From: Furcasterigmium furcatum
Lineage: Eukaryota > Ascomycota > Sordariomycetes > Glomerellales > Plectosphaerellaceae
Assembly: GCA_001599815.1 (NCBI GenBank)
Contig: BCIA01000006.1
Span: forward strand, 188,961-252,960
DNA length: 64,000 nucleotides
Reading direction: 5' to 3'
Shown: in pieces, positions 19,741 to 29,775 of the stretch
Layout of the letters: the number at the start of each line of letters is the position of its first letter
How positions within the stretch are numbered: position 1 is the stretch's first letter
Translations under genes and position numbers: made by a program
The notes under the pieces: generated by a model
Databases searched by the model: none
The model's input: only the letters and a program-made list of their open reading frames with translations
What the model was told of the DNA's origin: nothing

Positions 19741-22700
19741 GGTGGGCAGAGACAGTGGAGGACGAAGACTGGAGATCGGAGAGGTGAAGGGCGTGCTGGA
19801 GACAAGAGAGCCGAGTGATGGTTGGTAAGTGGTATCAACAAGGCGAAGGACGAAGCTTAGCGCGTCGCGTTGCTCGTTCGAGAGACGCGAGGGAGAGTTG
19901 GACGGCAGGAAACGCGGTGTTTCCTTCGAGCGGAGGGTTCAAGACAGAACAAAACTCCGATGCTGAGTTGTTGCTGAAACTAAGGTGTCCTTGCTTGCTT
20001 GTTCTGCCTCGAGAGCCTTCTTGCCTGGCCAGATATTGGAGGTCGACCTCGTGATAGCTTCATGCTGATACAAGCGGTAATTTTGGCTGAGGCATCACCT
20101 CAAGCGTTCCTGCCTTCAATCTTCAACCACCGAGTCACCCAAACGGTGGTAGATCCGGCCTCTGAGGCTTCACAGATTGAGCAACGGCGTGCAAGTCTTT
20201 GGGCTGTGCGGTATCTCTCGAGAGTAACGTTCTTGCCATTCCTTGATCTGTCAGCTGTTGGCAGGAACGAAACCAAGGAGCCTTGATCGAGTTGTCAGTC
20301 TAAAGGAGTCTGAGCGTAGTAAAAGTAGCTGCATGCTTTTATCAACTGTAGCATCTGCAGAGGGCACAGCTCATGGCGACTGAACCGGTGGAAAGGAGAC
20401 CGCTCATCAGGAGGCCGTGGTGTCCAACGATTTCGATATCACGCGTCCCTTCCACCGAGTTCTGTCTTCGAATGTGGCAATCGCCTCTGGAACTCTTCGA
20501 CAGTGAATTCAGACAGAGGCCAGGAAGATGCTCGCAGAGGACCTCAGTCTTCTGCATGATTCACAACAAGATGTAAATGAGCTCCAGAAGGGCAAGATCA
20601 GGGCCAACTGGACCGTCACAGAAACTCTCTGCAAGGATGGCGACAACGTTGCGGTCCGACTGGAAGTGGCCATGCTCATTAACTAGAGACGACTCATTTG
20701 CATTTCAAGCCGAGTCTTCCGAGAAGACTTGGCTCCCGGGTTCGACGAGGCGCCTCAGAGGCTCGATCATCACATGCCAATGCCACACAGAGCAGCTGAT
20801 GCCCTCTCTGCCGCCGGAGATGAGGATTCGTTAGGGCGCTGCAGAAGCCCCATGCCCCTGAATCCAACGACGCCGGATGAGCTCTCCAGGCTTTGCCCGC
20901 ATGCGACATGTGACATCCGTGGATTGGGCCGAGAGCCTGCCTGCCTGAGTCCTGCTCGATCCTGCTTGCTGCTCACTCACCAACGTGCCAACAGTTGGCA
21001 CAACATGACCCGTGTGGAGTCACCTCCGTCAATAGTGTGCAGGGGAACGCATGAGGATGTAACGCTATTTGCCGCCCGGGGGAGGGTTGTGTGGAGGAGG
21101 AGTCTGTCAGTTGGAGGTGGGCTGACCTGACCTGACTTGTCGACGAGCCGGCCGGGCTCGAGCAACACGGGAGGATCGGCCGCAGGTGCGGCATCCATTC
21201 GGAAATTGAACCTGCCGACGCCTCCAATTGGGAAAACCGGCGGGGCCGTTGCTGCATCCATCTGCGCCGGGGAGAGATCCTGATGGGGGGGCCGTAGATC
21301 GAGCCCACCCCCCAGTCCGTATTTGCACACGTCCAGAAGCTGCATCCGAGTCTTTACGATGCGTGGAAGGCTGCTTTGAGAGAAGCGCATAATATGGGTT
21401 GCTTAAGGAGGGTTGCTCCGAAGCCACTGAGATGCTTACCGGCGAGCTCGATACTTCTCTGGATGGAACGTCATCCTCACCGTCCAAGACTGAGCTGCAG
21501 GAGGTGGCTGAATGCCACATGAGAATTGCATCGGCCGTCCATAAGGTCCTCCTGGGCCCTCCTTCTGAGCCGTTCCGTCCGTCATATTACGATCGTCTTC
21601 ACGTCGGACTTTGGTGTTGAGCAGTCTGGGGTCTCCGCGTTTCCACAGGCATCACAGGCCTGTCCCCGGGTGTTCGCGCGACGTCGACTGTCACGGGTCA
21701 CACCTCGGCATATTACAGTGAACGGGGAGGTCAGCGAGCTTGTGATGAGGTGCTTCGTGCGGGGGAGATTGCCATTGGACTGGCCCAGGCGTGGGACCTG
21801 GTCAACCCCAGGATTTAGTGCGCAGTCGGACAGGGGTCGCGGGTGGTGGGCTGGAGGGTGTGCCAGGATCCGGCCCCTTGGCGGTGGTTGTTGGATGGCT
21901 TTTTGCCCCGATGCGATGCCTTGCTTCTGGTCGCCGCGAGGAAGACCAGGGGCTTCGGCCAATCGAGATGCCGATGACCACACGAAATCGTCCAAAGCGC
22001 CGATAGTGGTGCGTTGCCGGCCAGTCTTCTCCTCTCGGGTTCATGAACCTGCCTTTGTTGGTCGGCATGATGACGGTCTAACGCGAGCGAGGACACCATC
22101 TGGCCGTGGATTCATCTTCCATGCTGTCAAGAAGAAGGTTGCGGTTACTAGCTCACTCGTTGTTCCTGCAGATGCGGGTGGCTGGACAAGTGACACTTTG
22201 TGCACGTTTATACACGCCGTCTTTCACGGCACCGCACATGAGATGGCAGCAGCACGGATTCTTTAGAGCGCCCCTGCGAAAGAACGGCTCGTGGCTCGGA
22301 CTCTGTGCTCGACCCCGGATCTACGGCGCTGGACCTGGGAACCCGCCGGCTACTGCAGGGCATTGGCCGAGCGCGAAGATAGGGGGGGAATAGGGGCCTT
22401 GGCTCAGAGCCCGGACTCCCGCTCAGACCACAACCGCAATCAACGCCCACTCAACCACCCACCTCTCCTCCCAGTCCTTCGACGTCGTACATACCAAGTA
22501 CGTACTCCAAGATTTCCAAGTCTCATGTCAGGACGCCGGGAAAGATCGTCCTGGATTGGATCGCGCGCCACTGTAACCGAAATTGTGCCTGGCAGTGCAT
22601 CCTGGGTCGGCACCAGAGCTTCCAGACGTTCCAGCTCCTTGTCCTATACACTACTAACAAGCACATCTGTACATACAAACGCTCAGGCAAGGAACGGCCG

Positions 22701-23442
22701 GCCCCGTTTTCACATGCCGCCCGCCCACGAGCACAGTCCATTCGACCATTTCCTTGTTTGCCCTCGCGGGTTCCGCCAGGGCAGCCAGGCCAGGGTCAGG
22801 GGCTGGAGCCGCCGGTCGACCATCCTAGCCACATCTGTTCCCCTCTTCCGTCCGTGTGAGCGGCCGACACGGGAAAGGAGGCAAACCTGCCCAGTCCACA
22901 CGCTGCAAGGGCGGCTTGACCAGTGCGGAGCACCTCGTCCAATCTGGCAATGCTCCCGGCCAGTACGCCGCCATCGTGTAACACGCCGCCTCTGGGCCGT
23001 GCGGGCGTGACCGTCCTCTCAGGTCACTCACTCACCACACGCCAGCTCACTTACACGGCGGAGGCCAGGCCGATCCAAGGTCACAGACGGGTTCCCTGCT
23101 TGCCAATATGCAGACCTACACATGCAGAAAGGGGGTCACAACAAGGTTGGATCTCGTCTAGCCCGGATATTGACCCATCCAACCATCCTGCCCGGGGGCC
23201 GAGCATCGATGATGCCGCCGCAGGAGCACCTCCAGAGGCGCCGCGCCGCCTCACGCCCAGCCGGGCACCTCGCATATTCTACATAAGAAGGCTTGTCCTC
23301 CTCCATCCCATCTGCATCTTTTCTCTCTTCTTCTCCTCATCCACATTCGCTTGGCATCATTCGACCTGTACACTCGCTCTTGTACAACACCCACCTCGTC
23401 TTACCTTAATACCAACATCCAAGGCCCTCGTCAACCGTCAAG
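19741..23442. other. Gene-poor stretch (3.7 kb)
   Basis: Apart from the possible remnant at 20384-20686, open frames here switch at random and have no family motifs. A short CCTGA repeat (TGACCTGACCTGACTTG) lies at 21124-21140. The last 150 bases are a CT-rich leader of the CFEM gene. Confidence 0.45.
20384..20686 (+). pseudogene. Possible remnant of a coding exon
   Basis: One frame is open for 40 codons (20384-20503), is interrupted by a single TGA at 20504-20506, then continues open in the same frame for 59 codons to a TAG at 20684. The two halves read like one protein: SNDFDITRPFHRVLSSNVA before the stop and a soluble, Asp/Glu/Leu-rich stretch (LAEDLSLLHDSQQDVNELQ) ending VAVRLEVAMLIN after it. 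No splice pair around the TGA is convincing. I do not recognise the family. It may be a decayed gene, a missed multi-exon gene, or chance. Confidence 0.25.
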
Positions 23443-24097
23443 ATGAAGTACTTCTACACCCTCGCCGCCCTCGCCGCCCTCGTGGCCGCCCAGGACATCC
23501 CCGAGTGCGCCACGGACTGCATCCGCGACGCCGCCGAGGCCGAGACCGACTGCACCTTCGGTGACTGGGACTGCCTCTGCATTGAGGCCAACCGCAACGC
23601 CGTCACCGAGGCCGGCACCGCGTGCGTCGTCGCCGCCTGTGGTGTTGACACCGCCCTGAGTGAGTTTCATAGCATCTCATATGAGAAGACCCGCCGGCTA
23701 ACAACACTCAACAGACGAGGTCGTGCCCGCTATCACTGCCATCTGCACCGCCGCCGGCGGTGGCGGCGGCGGCAGCACCCCTCCCCCCACCGACGACGAT
23801 GATGAGGAGACCACCCCCCCTCCCACCGACGACGACGACGAGGAGACCACCCCTCCTCCCGCTGAGGAGACCACCCCTCCTCCTGCTGAGGAGACCACTC
23901 CTCCTCCCGCTGATGACGACGACGAGACCGTCTACCCCCCTCCCGAGGAGGAGGAGTCCTCCGTCGTCCCTCCCCCCGTCCCCAGCCCTACCAACAACGG
24001 CACCATCCCCGAGCCCTCCCACGAGGAGGCCGGCGCCGGCAAGGTTGGCTTCATGGGCGTCGCCGCCATGGTCGGTCTCGCCGCCCTCGCACTCTAA
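23443..24097 (+). CDS. CFEM-domain GPI-type cell-surface protein with acidic Pro repeats
   Basis: Two exons, 23443-23659 and 23715-24097, encode 199 residues. The signal peptide ends near A16. The eight CFEM cysteines are C22, C26, C37, C44, C46, C61, C66 and C83, with DWDCLC around the fourth and fifth, including the aspartate position used for haem in characterised members. Residues 94-140 are two TPPPTDDDDEET units followed by shorter TPPPAEET units, an acidic, proline-rich spacer. The C-terminus, EEAGAGKVGFMGVAAMVGLAALAL, ends in a hydrophobic run with no tail after it, typical of GPI attachment. Roles known for the family are haem/iron acquisition, wall stability and, in some plant pathogens, virulence; none is shown here. 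A CT-rich leader precedes the ATG. Confidence 0.9.
23785..23931 (+). repeat. In-frame coding tandem repeat (TPPPxDDDDEET / TPPPAEET)
   Basis: Within the CFEM gene, two 12-codon units are followed by 8-codon units, all in frame and differing mostly at third positions (CCC/CCT, ACC/ACT). Such repeats often vary in number between isolates. Confidence 0.75.
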
Positions 24098-25165
24098 GCG
24101 TCTCGCGCGCGGAGCCTGAACAGCCCGCGCAAGGCCTCCCTCCCCCGTGTAACACGTGGTGGGACCCCTGCGCGGCTGATCTCTTGGTATTTGAACGCCA
24201 CTGTCAGACAGGGTCTTCAATGGTAATGGTACGAGGTCACCTGGGGCGTGTGCTCGCTGCAGGACGACCTACTGTTGGATCATAAACGAACATCGGCGCC
24301 GTAGATATTGGACAAATACACAGAGCTGATACAATACCTAATGCTAATGCTTCTCTGACATGAACTCTGCCACTTGCAACCTTGTGTGATGTTGTGTATT
24401 GTTCATGACTGAAGTGACGCGCCTGGACCTTGATCTTCGCCCAAGTAGGACATGGTCGAATCGTTCATGGACTGACTATTCCCGACGAAGACTGGAGAAA
24501 TTGGCAGGACTTTTATTAGGGACCGAGCACAGCTGCCGTAGTATCATTTAGCTCGCTGTCCGGGTACCGTTGATGGCGTTTAGCGTCACACGGTCCGTCG
24601 GTCTCCCATAAAAGCCGCAGTCAACGCGCTTCTTAGCGGCGGCGAAGTCGACGGCAGACGACCGAGCCGCCACCAGCTTACCACGTTTTCTCTTCTGCCA
24701 AGTCTGAACCGCCGGATACTGCAGATCAGCTTTAGCCAGGGGTTGCTTGGTCCCCTTCATCTTTGGGCGCGGGAGGCCGCGCTCTGGAGAAACCTCGGTG
24801 GGCACGAGGCGCATCACAATCTGTGCAGGGCGAACGGGGAGGTGCCATAAAATGTATAGTAATCATTTCGTCGTTGGTAGTCATCTCTAGTCTAATGATC
24901 TATCCTTGTCCAAACTCCAAAAGAAGCGCCCCATTGTAGGTAGCGCAGGGATATCAATGCCCGACGTAGGCCGTCGAGCGACGCGGGATGCGGTCATCGA
25001 CCGTCTCATGTTGACTGGCAACATGGTCCGCTCTGCGGGTCGCCAGCCCCGCCTCTCAGTGAGACCGTCGAGCCAGTGCCGCGACGGAGGAATCGACCGC
25101 GTGGTCTTGCAACGCTTCATCGCCGGATGGATCTCCGCCCGCCGGCGAGTGTGGAGATTCAGCCC
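24098..25165. other. Intergenic gap (1.1 kb)
   Basis: This lies between the 3' ends of the CFEM gene and the aldo-keto reductase. The best open frame (24548-24817, minus) has no family feature or clear promoter, so it is not annotated as a gene. Confidence 0.45.
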
Positions 25166-26086
25166 TTAGTCGGTGGACTTGTGCATGCTGCCGGTGACGT
25201 AGTTCTCCTTGCCCAGGGCGTCGATGGCGGCGACGTCCTCGGGGGCGAGGGTGAAGTCGAAGCTCTCGAGGTTGCTCTGGATGCGGTGGGCGGTCAAGCT
25301 CTTGGGCAGGACGACGTTGCCGCGGGCGGCGTTCCAGTTGAGCAGGATCTGGGCGGGGGTCTGGCCGTACTTCTTCGCGATGGAGACGATGGTGGGGTCC
25401 TCGAGCTTGTTGCCGCGGGCCAGGGGGGAGTAGGCCTCGATCTTGATGCCGTGCTCGTTGCAGAGCTCGACGAGGTCCTCGCGCTGGCAGAAGGGGTGGA
25501 CCTCGACCTGGTTGACGGCGGGGACGACGGTACCGTTCTCGAGCAGGTGGCGGATGTGGGCGGCGCCGAAGTTGGACACGCCGATGGACCTGACCTTACC
25601 CAGCTTCTGGGCGGTCTCGAGGGCGCGCCAGCTGGCGAGGCGCTTCTCCTCGTCGTCGGCGGGGGAGTGGATCAGGTAGAGGTCGAGGTACTCGAGGCCG
25701 AACTTGTCGAGAGAGGAGCAGAGGGCGTTGAAGGTGGCCTCGTAGCCGTGGTCGGCGTCCCAGAGCTTGGAGCAGATGTAGACCTCCTCGCGGGGAGTGC
25801 CGGTCTTCTCGAGCCAGCGGCGGATGGCACGGCCGCAGGCCTCCTCGTTGGCATACCTGGCGGCGGAGTCGATGTGACGATAGCCGGCGTCGAGGGCGGC
25901 GGTGACGGCATCCTCAGTCTCCTGGCCGTTGGGGGCCTTGTACACGCCGAGGGCGACCTGGGGGATGACGTTGCCGTCGTTGAGCTCGATGGAGGCCACG
26001 GAGCAGACGGAGCCCTTCTTCTGGGGAATGGGACGCTCCCAGGCGCGCTCGGGGGAGATGGAGGGGGAGATAGCGGAGGGGGCCAT
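25166..26086 (-). CDS. Aldo-keto reductase (AKR family)
   Basis: A single-exon gene of 306 residues, a usual length for NADPH-dependent AKRs. The catalytic tetrad is visible: D73 and Y78 in GYRHIDSAARYANE, K107 in ICSKLWD and H140 in LYLIHSPAD. The family signatures KVRSIGVSNF and the cofactor-binding LPKSLTAHRIQSNLESFDF near the C-terminus are intact. The fold is a TIM barrel, acting in the cytosol on aldehydes, ketones or sugar-type substrates; the nearest yeast types are Ypr1/Gcy1/Gre3-like, and the true substrate is not predictable. The longer N-terminus (about 25 residues, MAPSAISPSISPERAWERP) is Ser/Pro-rich rather than a clear targeting peptide. No neighbour suggests a pathway. Confidence 0.93.
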   Translation of the reverse strand: MAPSAISPSISPERAWERPIPQKKGSVCSVASIELNDGNVIPQVALGVYKAPNGQETEDAVTAALDAGYRHIDSAARYANEEACGRAIRRWLEKTGTPREEVYICSKLWDADHGYEATFNALCSSLDKFGLEYLDLYLIHSPADDEEKRLASWRALETAQKLGKVRSIGVSNFGAAHIRHLLENGTVVPAVNQVEVHPFCQREDLVELCNEHGIKIEAYSPLARGNKLEDPTIVSIAKKYGQTPAQILLNWNAARGNVVLPKSLTAHRIQSNLESFDFTLAPEDVAAIDALGKENYVTGSMHKSTD

Positions 26087-28497
26087 TGTGAATGATATGG
26101 TGTGGTTGTTGAAGCGAATCGCTGAAGAAATGAAGAGTCTCGTCTAAAGGGTATCAAATGTGAGACGTGCAGTTGATGTTGTTGCTGGATATCGAAAGGG
26201 GTCGAGATAAGATGAAGCTGGGCTGGCGGCGGGCTTAAGTACTTCTCGATTCATGTTCAGGCTCTTCATGCCGATTCTGCTCCCTCGCCTTGGAAGCCGG
26301 AGTAACCGAGGCGTGTATCTGTCATGGCTCTCGATGCCTGCGCGAAGACCTTGATTGCGACTTGCCTCCAAGCACGCTGCGGTGCACGCTCCGGCGCCGA
26401 TGGTTGTGTCGACTCTGTCCGCGACAAGACCGGTGTGGGGTCTTGGCGGAGCACGGCGGAGCACGGCGGGTACGTATCTTCTCGGATGAGAGGCTCAGGA
26501 TGGACGACTCAACCGCCAGATGTCTGTAACGTGCTGCGTTATCTGGAGCTTCTGTGGGCTCCGTGTGGATGTCCCAAGCAATGCGGCCGCTGCGGCATTT
26601 TATCAGTAGATCCAGTATTCATTATCGTGTCTCCAGTAGTCAGACGCGCCGGCCGTTCCCCCATGGTGTTGAAGGCGCAATGACGGAGTGGTGGAGGACG
26701 TGATGCTTGGTGTGCGGTATCGAGGCGCGATGAATGGCAGTTTCAGGGGCTGCAGAGCGGGTAGATCCTCTTTGGACCCGTTCGGTGATTTATCGTGGAT
26801 ATCGTGTTCCCACATGCGCCGTGACCCTGCTCGCATATCGGCTTGATTTGGCCTGTCGCCCTGCAGTCGTCCTGATTGTATGTTGACTCGGCGCGTGGTT
26901 TGGTTCGCGCTGGCACATGTTGGTGATCCACGGGTGACATCATGTCCCCTAAAAAAAAGGGGCCTCAGACTTTTCCTCCCATTCCTGGTGGGGATCGACG
27001 TCAGCGTGGAACCCCTATCGGAAGACGGCGAGGCTGAAAGTTCAGCCGTCCCCAGTGCACCTCGTCGATATCAGTCGTCGAGACGACTCGAAAACTGGAG
27101 ATGTCGGCGATAGTGGGATAAATCTCTGAGCACGAATGTGGGCTTAGAGCGTTTCACTGCTTGACCGCCTGAGCCGCACAGCAACGACAGCCAAGCAACA
27201 CGACCCTCCCGAGTCAAGAGATGCAGCACGGCCAAGCGGCGCTGCCTGTTCCGCCCGAAGATGCTGACAGGAACTTGTGGAACGCTTCGGTCGGTCGGTC
27301 TCCAGCGACGAAAAAGAGTAGGAGGCCGCTGGATCAGGACTTCTCTCCGGAGAAAGCGTCACCCGCCCGCGGCGATCCCGCAATCTCTTCACCAAGGCAG
27401 AAGCTCAGGCAGCAGATGGAGCCCGCTGCAGGTGACAGATGTCGTTCTGAGGGATTTGCTATCCCAATCAGCTCCGTCACAACCGTCCGCCGAGCACTGA
27501 AGCCAGGCTAAACGGCCATGGTGATGGAGTAGAACCGAAAGAAAAAGACCTCATGCCGATGATCCTTGGAGGGAGAAGACCCGATAGCGAAAGAAACTTG
27601 GCAGAAACAAAGGACTTTCCTCGCGTCATGAGCGGAAAGACGGCCTCGGCAGTGCCTGCGCAAAAAGTCCTACCCATATGGCACTTGTTCCACTGGTAGC
27701 ACTCATGGCTCGTTCAGCTCGAACTCGCCCTGCCCTCGAGAAGAGGGATGCCGCCAGAACAACCATCGTGAACAGAAGGGTGTTCGGGCACCAACTTTAT
27801 AGCAGGTTGCGACACCAAGCAGAATCTATCGTCGGATGACCGAAACGGGTAATGCCAGATTAATGGGACTCAGCGAGGGTCTCGTGGACGAGAAGATCCG
27901 GATCTTTACGTCAAGGACGTTACGAATCATGGGGACGGGTCGCCTGATGGTATCGTGAGATCTGCCACCCAAGGCCCCAAGGGACTCTTTGCTCCGTATC
28001 TTGGATGGATGATGTATGAATGATGCATCCTCATCTTGATGAGCCTCTGAAGCATTCTTCTAGGGAACTCGGGCCTCGAGGAATCTCCTTCCTGCTGTCG
28101 CAAACGGCACTGAGATTCACCAAACGAAGAGGTCAGGTTCTGAATCAGCAGCTGCCGCGTGTCCCCCAACGAGGACTGGGTTTGATGGAGAAGTCTCCAT
28201 CAACAATCCTACGCGGGCGTCCCTGTTGGTGGTGTGGGCTGAGGGGTCGGAACGCCATAAATGGCAGAGAACAACTCGCAGAAGAGTCGCCGCTCTGGTA
28301 GACGGTGACACTCCTGATTTCCCTTGATTGAGTGGATGTTTTGAACGTGGACTGCCATGACCTGGGCCTTTGTCCGCATCGAAACTGGCCTCGGTCAACG
28401 TTGAGGTCATGTCGGAGAGGCAGGGACTGCTTCGACTGCCCGGATGAGGCTCGGCGGCTGTCTCTTGCATCATCCCAAGTGTCTTGGCCACTGTAGA
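26087..28497. other. Intergenic gap (2.4 kb)
   Basis: The first 150 bases are the aldo-keto reductase leader. A short repeat, CGGAGCACGG, occurs twice near 26449-26468. An A8 run lies at 26951-26958. The open frame at 27221-27511 (plus) is Pro/Arg-rich and unsupported. Confidence 0.45.
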
Positions 28498-29775
28498 TCA
28501 CCCGGGACTTTGATGGACGCGAGTCGTTGCGTGCTGGTCGGTCAAGGGGTTGGCCTGCTCCACATGGGCCTCTTCCTGGACTGGGGCCTTTCCCTTTGGA
28601 ATACGTCGTTTTCCCTCTGATCTCCATTGCTCGATTTGCGCCCGGTGCCGCTCGTCGCCTTTCCATATGCGGCCGTGTAAATGCCGCACGCAGGCCTGCT
28701 TGCCATCTCCGGGCACGTAGAGCCAGCAGGCCCATTTCGCCCAGAATCCCTCCTTCATCTGATCTCGCGCGCGGTGCCCAATGGTGTCCTCGATGAAGTC
28801 CCCTCTGGACATGGCGAGTCTGCTCGGAAACACCCGCGCCAGGTAGTGCTGCCGCTCCGCGACGTGCGGCTTGTCGTGCCAGAAGAAGAGAGGCGTCAGA
28901 GGCACGCTGGGTCCCTTTGTTGAAGGAACCTCTCTTCGGAGTTTGGCGGTGAGGTCCCTCAGTTCGGGGAACATCTCGACGTGATTTGAGGCAGCATAGT
29001 CCTTCATTCTCGGTGATGGGAGGCAAACGTAGCGGATAGGTGTCGCATCGTCGTGCGTCGACTGGTGCATCACATCCAGGATCGAGGAGAGAGGGATCCT
29101 GGCCGACAGCTCCCAGTCATGCTGATGGATCCAAACATAGGGCGTTCGGGCTGCGCGCAGGGCAGAACGCACTGCGAGACCGAAGCCAATCCGTTCTTTC
29201 GCTTCAATGAATGTCACCCTGCCATCCAATGTGCTGCTCAGGTCCAGAGATGCCGGGGCTGTGCTTGGGGAGCCATACTCGGCGTCGTCCTCGCTCGTGG
29301 TCCATGTGTGATGATCGGGTGCCTGGGAAGTATAGGTCCTTGAAACCAGCTCCTTGATGTTCTCCTTGTACTCTCTGTAGCTTGCTGCCCCTTCTGTTGT
29401 CACCTCTCCTTTCTTCAGGCGAGACCTCTGGGCGACGCGTTCGTAGGTGTCGAAGACAACAATGATCGGACAGGCGAGAAGCTCCGGGCAGTGTGTTTGG
29501 TACGATTGAAACACTGTGGAAATAAGATCTGTCGCCGGAGCCGACGGTGTAGGGGAGGTCGTGATAATCAGGGTGACTGGGTTGCCGTCGGCGTCCATCT
29601 CGCAAACCCTGTAGTTGAGGCGAGGAGCTTGAAATTTTTGTGCCTGTGGCGGCACATTGGGGAGGGGCAGCCACACCGAGTCCCACCGAAAGCTACCCCG
29701 CATCACCGAGCTGACCGAGCTCACCTGGCACAGCATCAGACGCTCACTCCTCGGGCAATCAGTCTTCTCTCGCAT
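28498..29775 (-). CDS. Conserved-looking hypothetical, glycosyltransferase-like
   Basis: An open frame of 425 residues from the ATG at 29775. The frame remains open to an ATG at 29856, but a TATA-like TATAAA at 29828-29833 would lie inside that longer version, so a downstream start is preferred; 29703 is a second option. The layout suggests a GT-A-like (family 2-type) nucleotide-sugar fold: VTLIITTSPTP as a first beta strand, a helix (LISTVFQSYQTHCPEL), IIVVFDTYERV as a second strand, then VTFIEAKERIGFGLAVRSAL and TPYVWIHQHDWEL, where HQHDWEL would sit where a DxD-type metal site lies. Further motifs are FFWHDKPHVAERQHYL and SRGDFIEDTIGH. No signal peptide or membrane segment is seen. The Arg/Gln-rich tail is likely disordered. 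Activity is unproven, and I know no named homologue. Confidence 0.65.
   Translation of the reverse strand: MREKTDCPRSERLMLCQVSSVSSVMRGSFRWDSVWLPLPNVPPQAQKFQAPRLNYRVCEMDADGNPVTLIITTSPTPSAPATDLISTVFQSYQTHCPELLACPIIVVFDTYERVAQRSRLKKGEVTTEGAASYREYKENIKELVSRTYTSQAPDHHTWTTSEDDAEYGSPSTAPASLDLSSTLDGRVTFIEAKERIGFGLAVRSALRAARTPYVWIHQHDWELSARIPLSSILDVMHQSTHDDATPIRYVCLPSPRMKDYAASNHVEMFPELRDLTAKLRREVPSTKGPSVPLTPLFFWHDKPHVAERQHYLARVFPSRLAMSRGDFIEDTIGHRARDQMKEGFWAKWACWLYVPGDGKQACVRHLHGRIWKGDERHRAQIEQWRSEGKRRIPKGKAPVQEEAHVEQANPLTDQHATTRVHQSPG

Noticed and set aside
24548..24817. Possible 89-codon minus-strand gene
   Set aside because: Basic, no motif, several competing splice-like signals that lead to stops, and no clear promoter.
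25076..26095. Plus-strand open frame (339 codons) opposite the aldo-keto reductase
   Set aside because: Gly/Val/Leu-rich mirror of the reductase; no motif.
27221..27511. Possible 96-codon plus-strand gene (Pro/Arg/Ser-rich)
   Set aside because: No recognisable feature and composition expected of noncoding GC-rich DNA.
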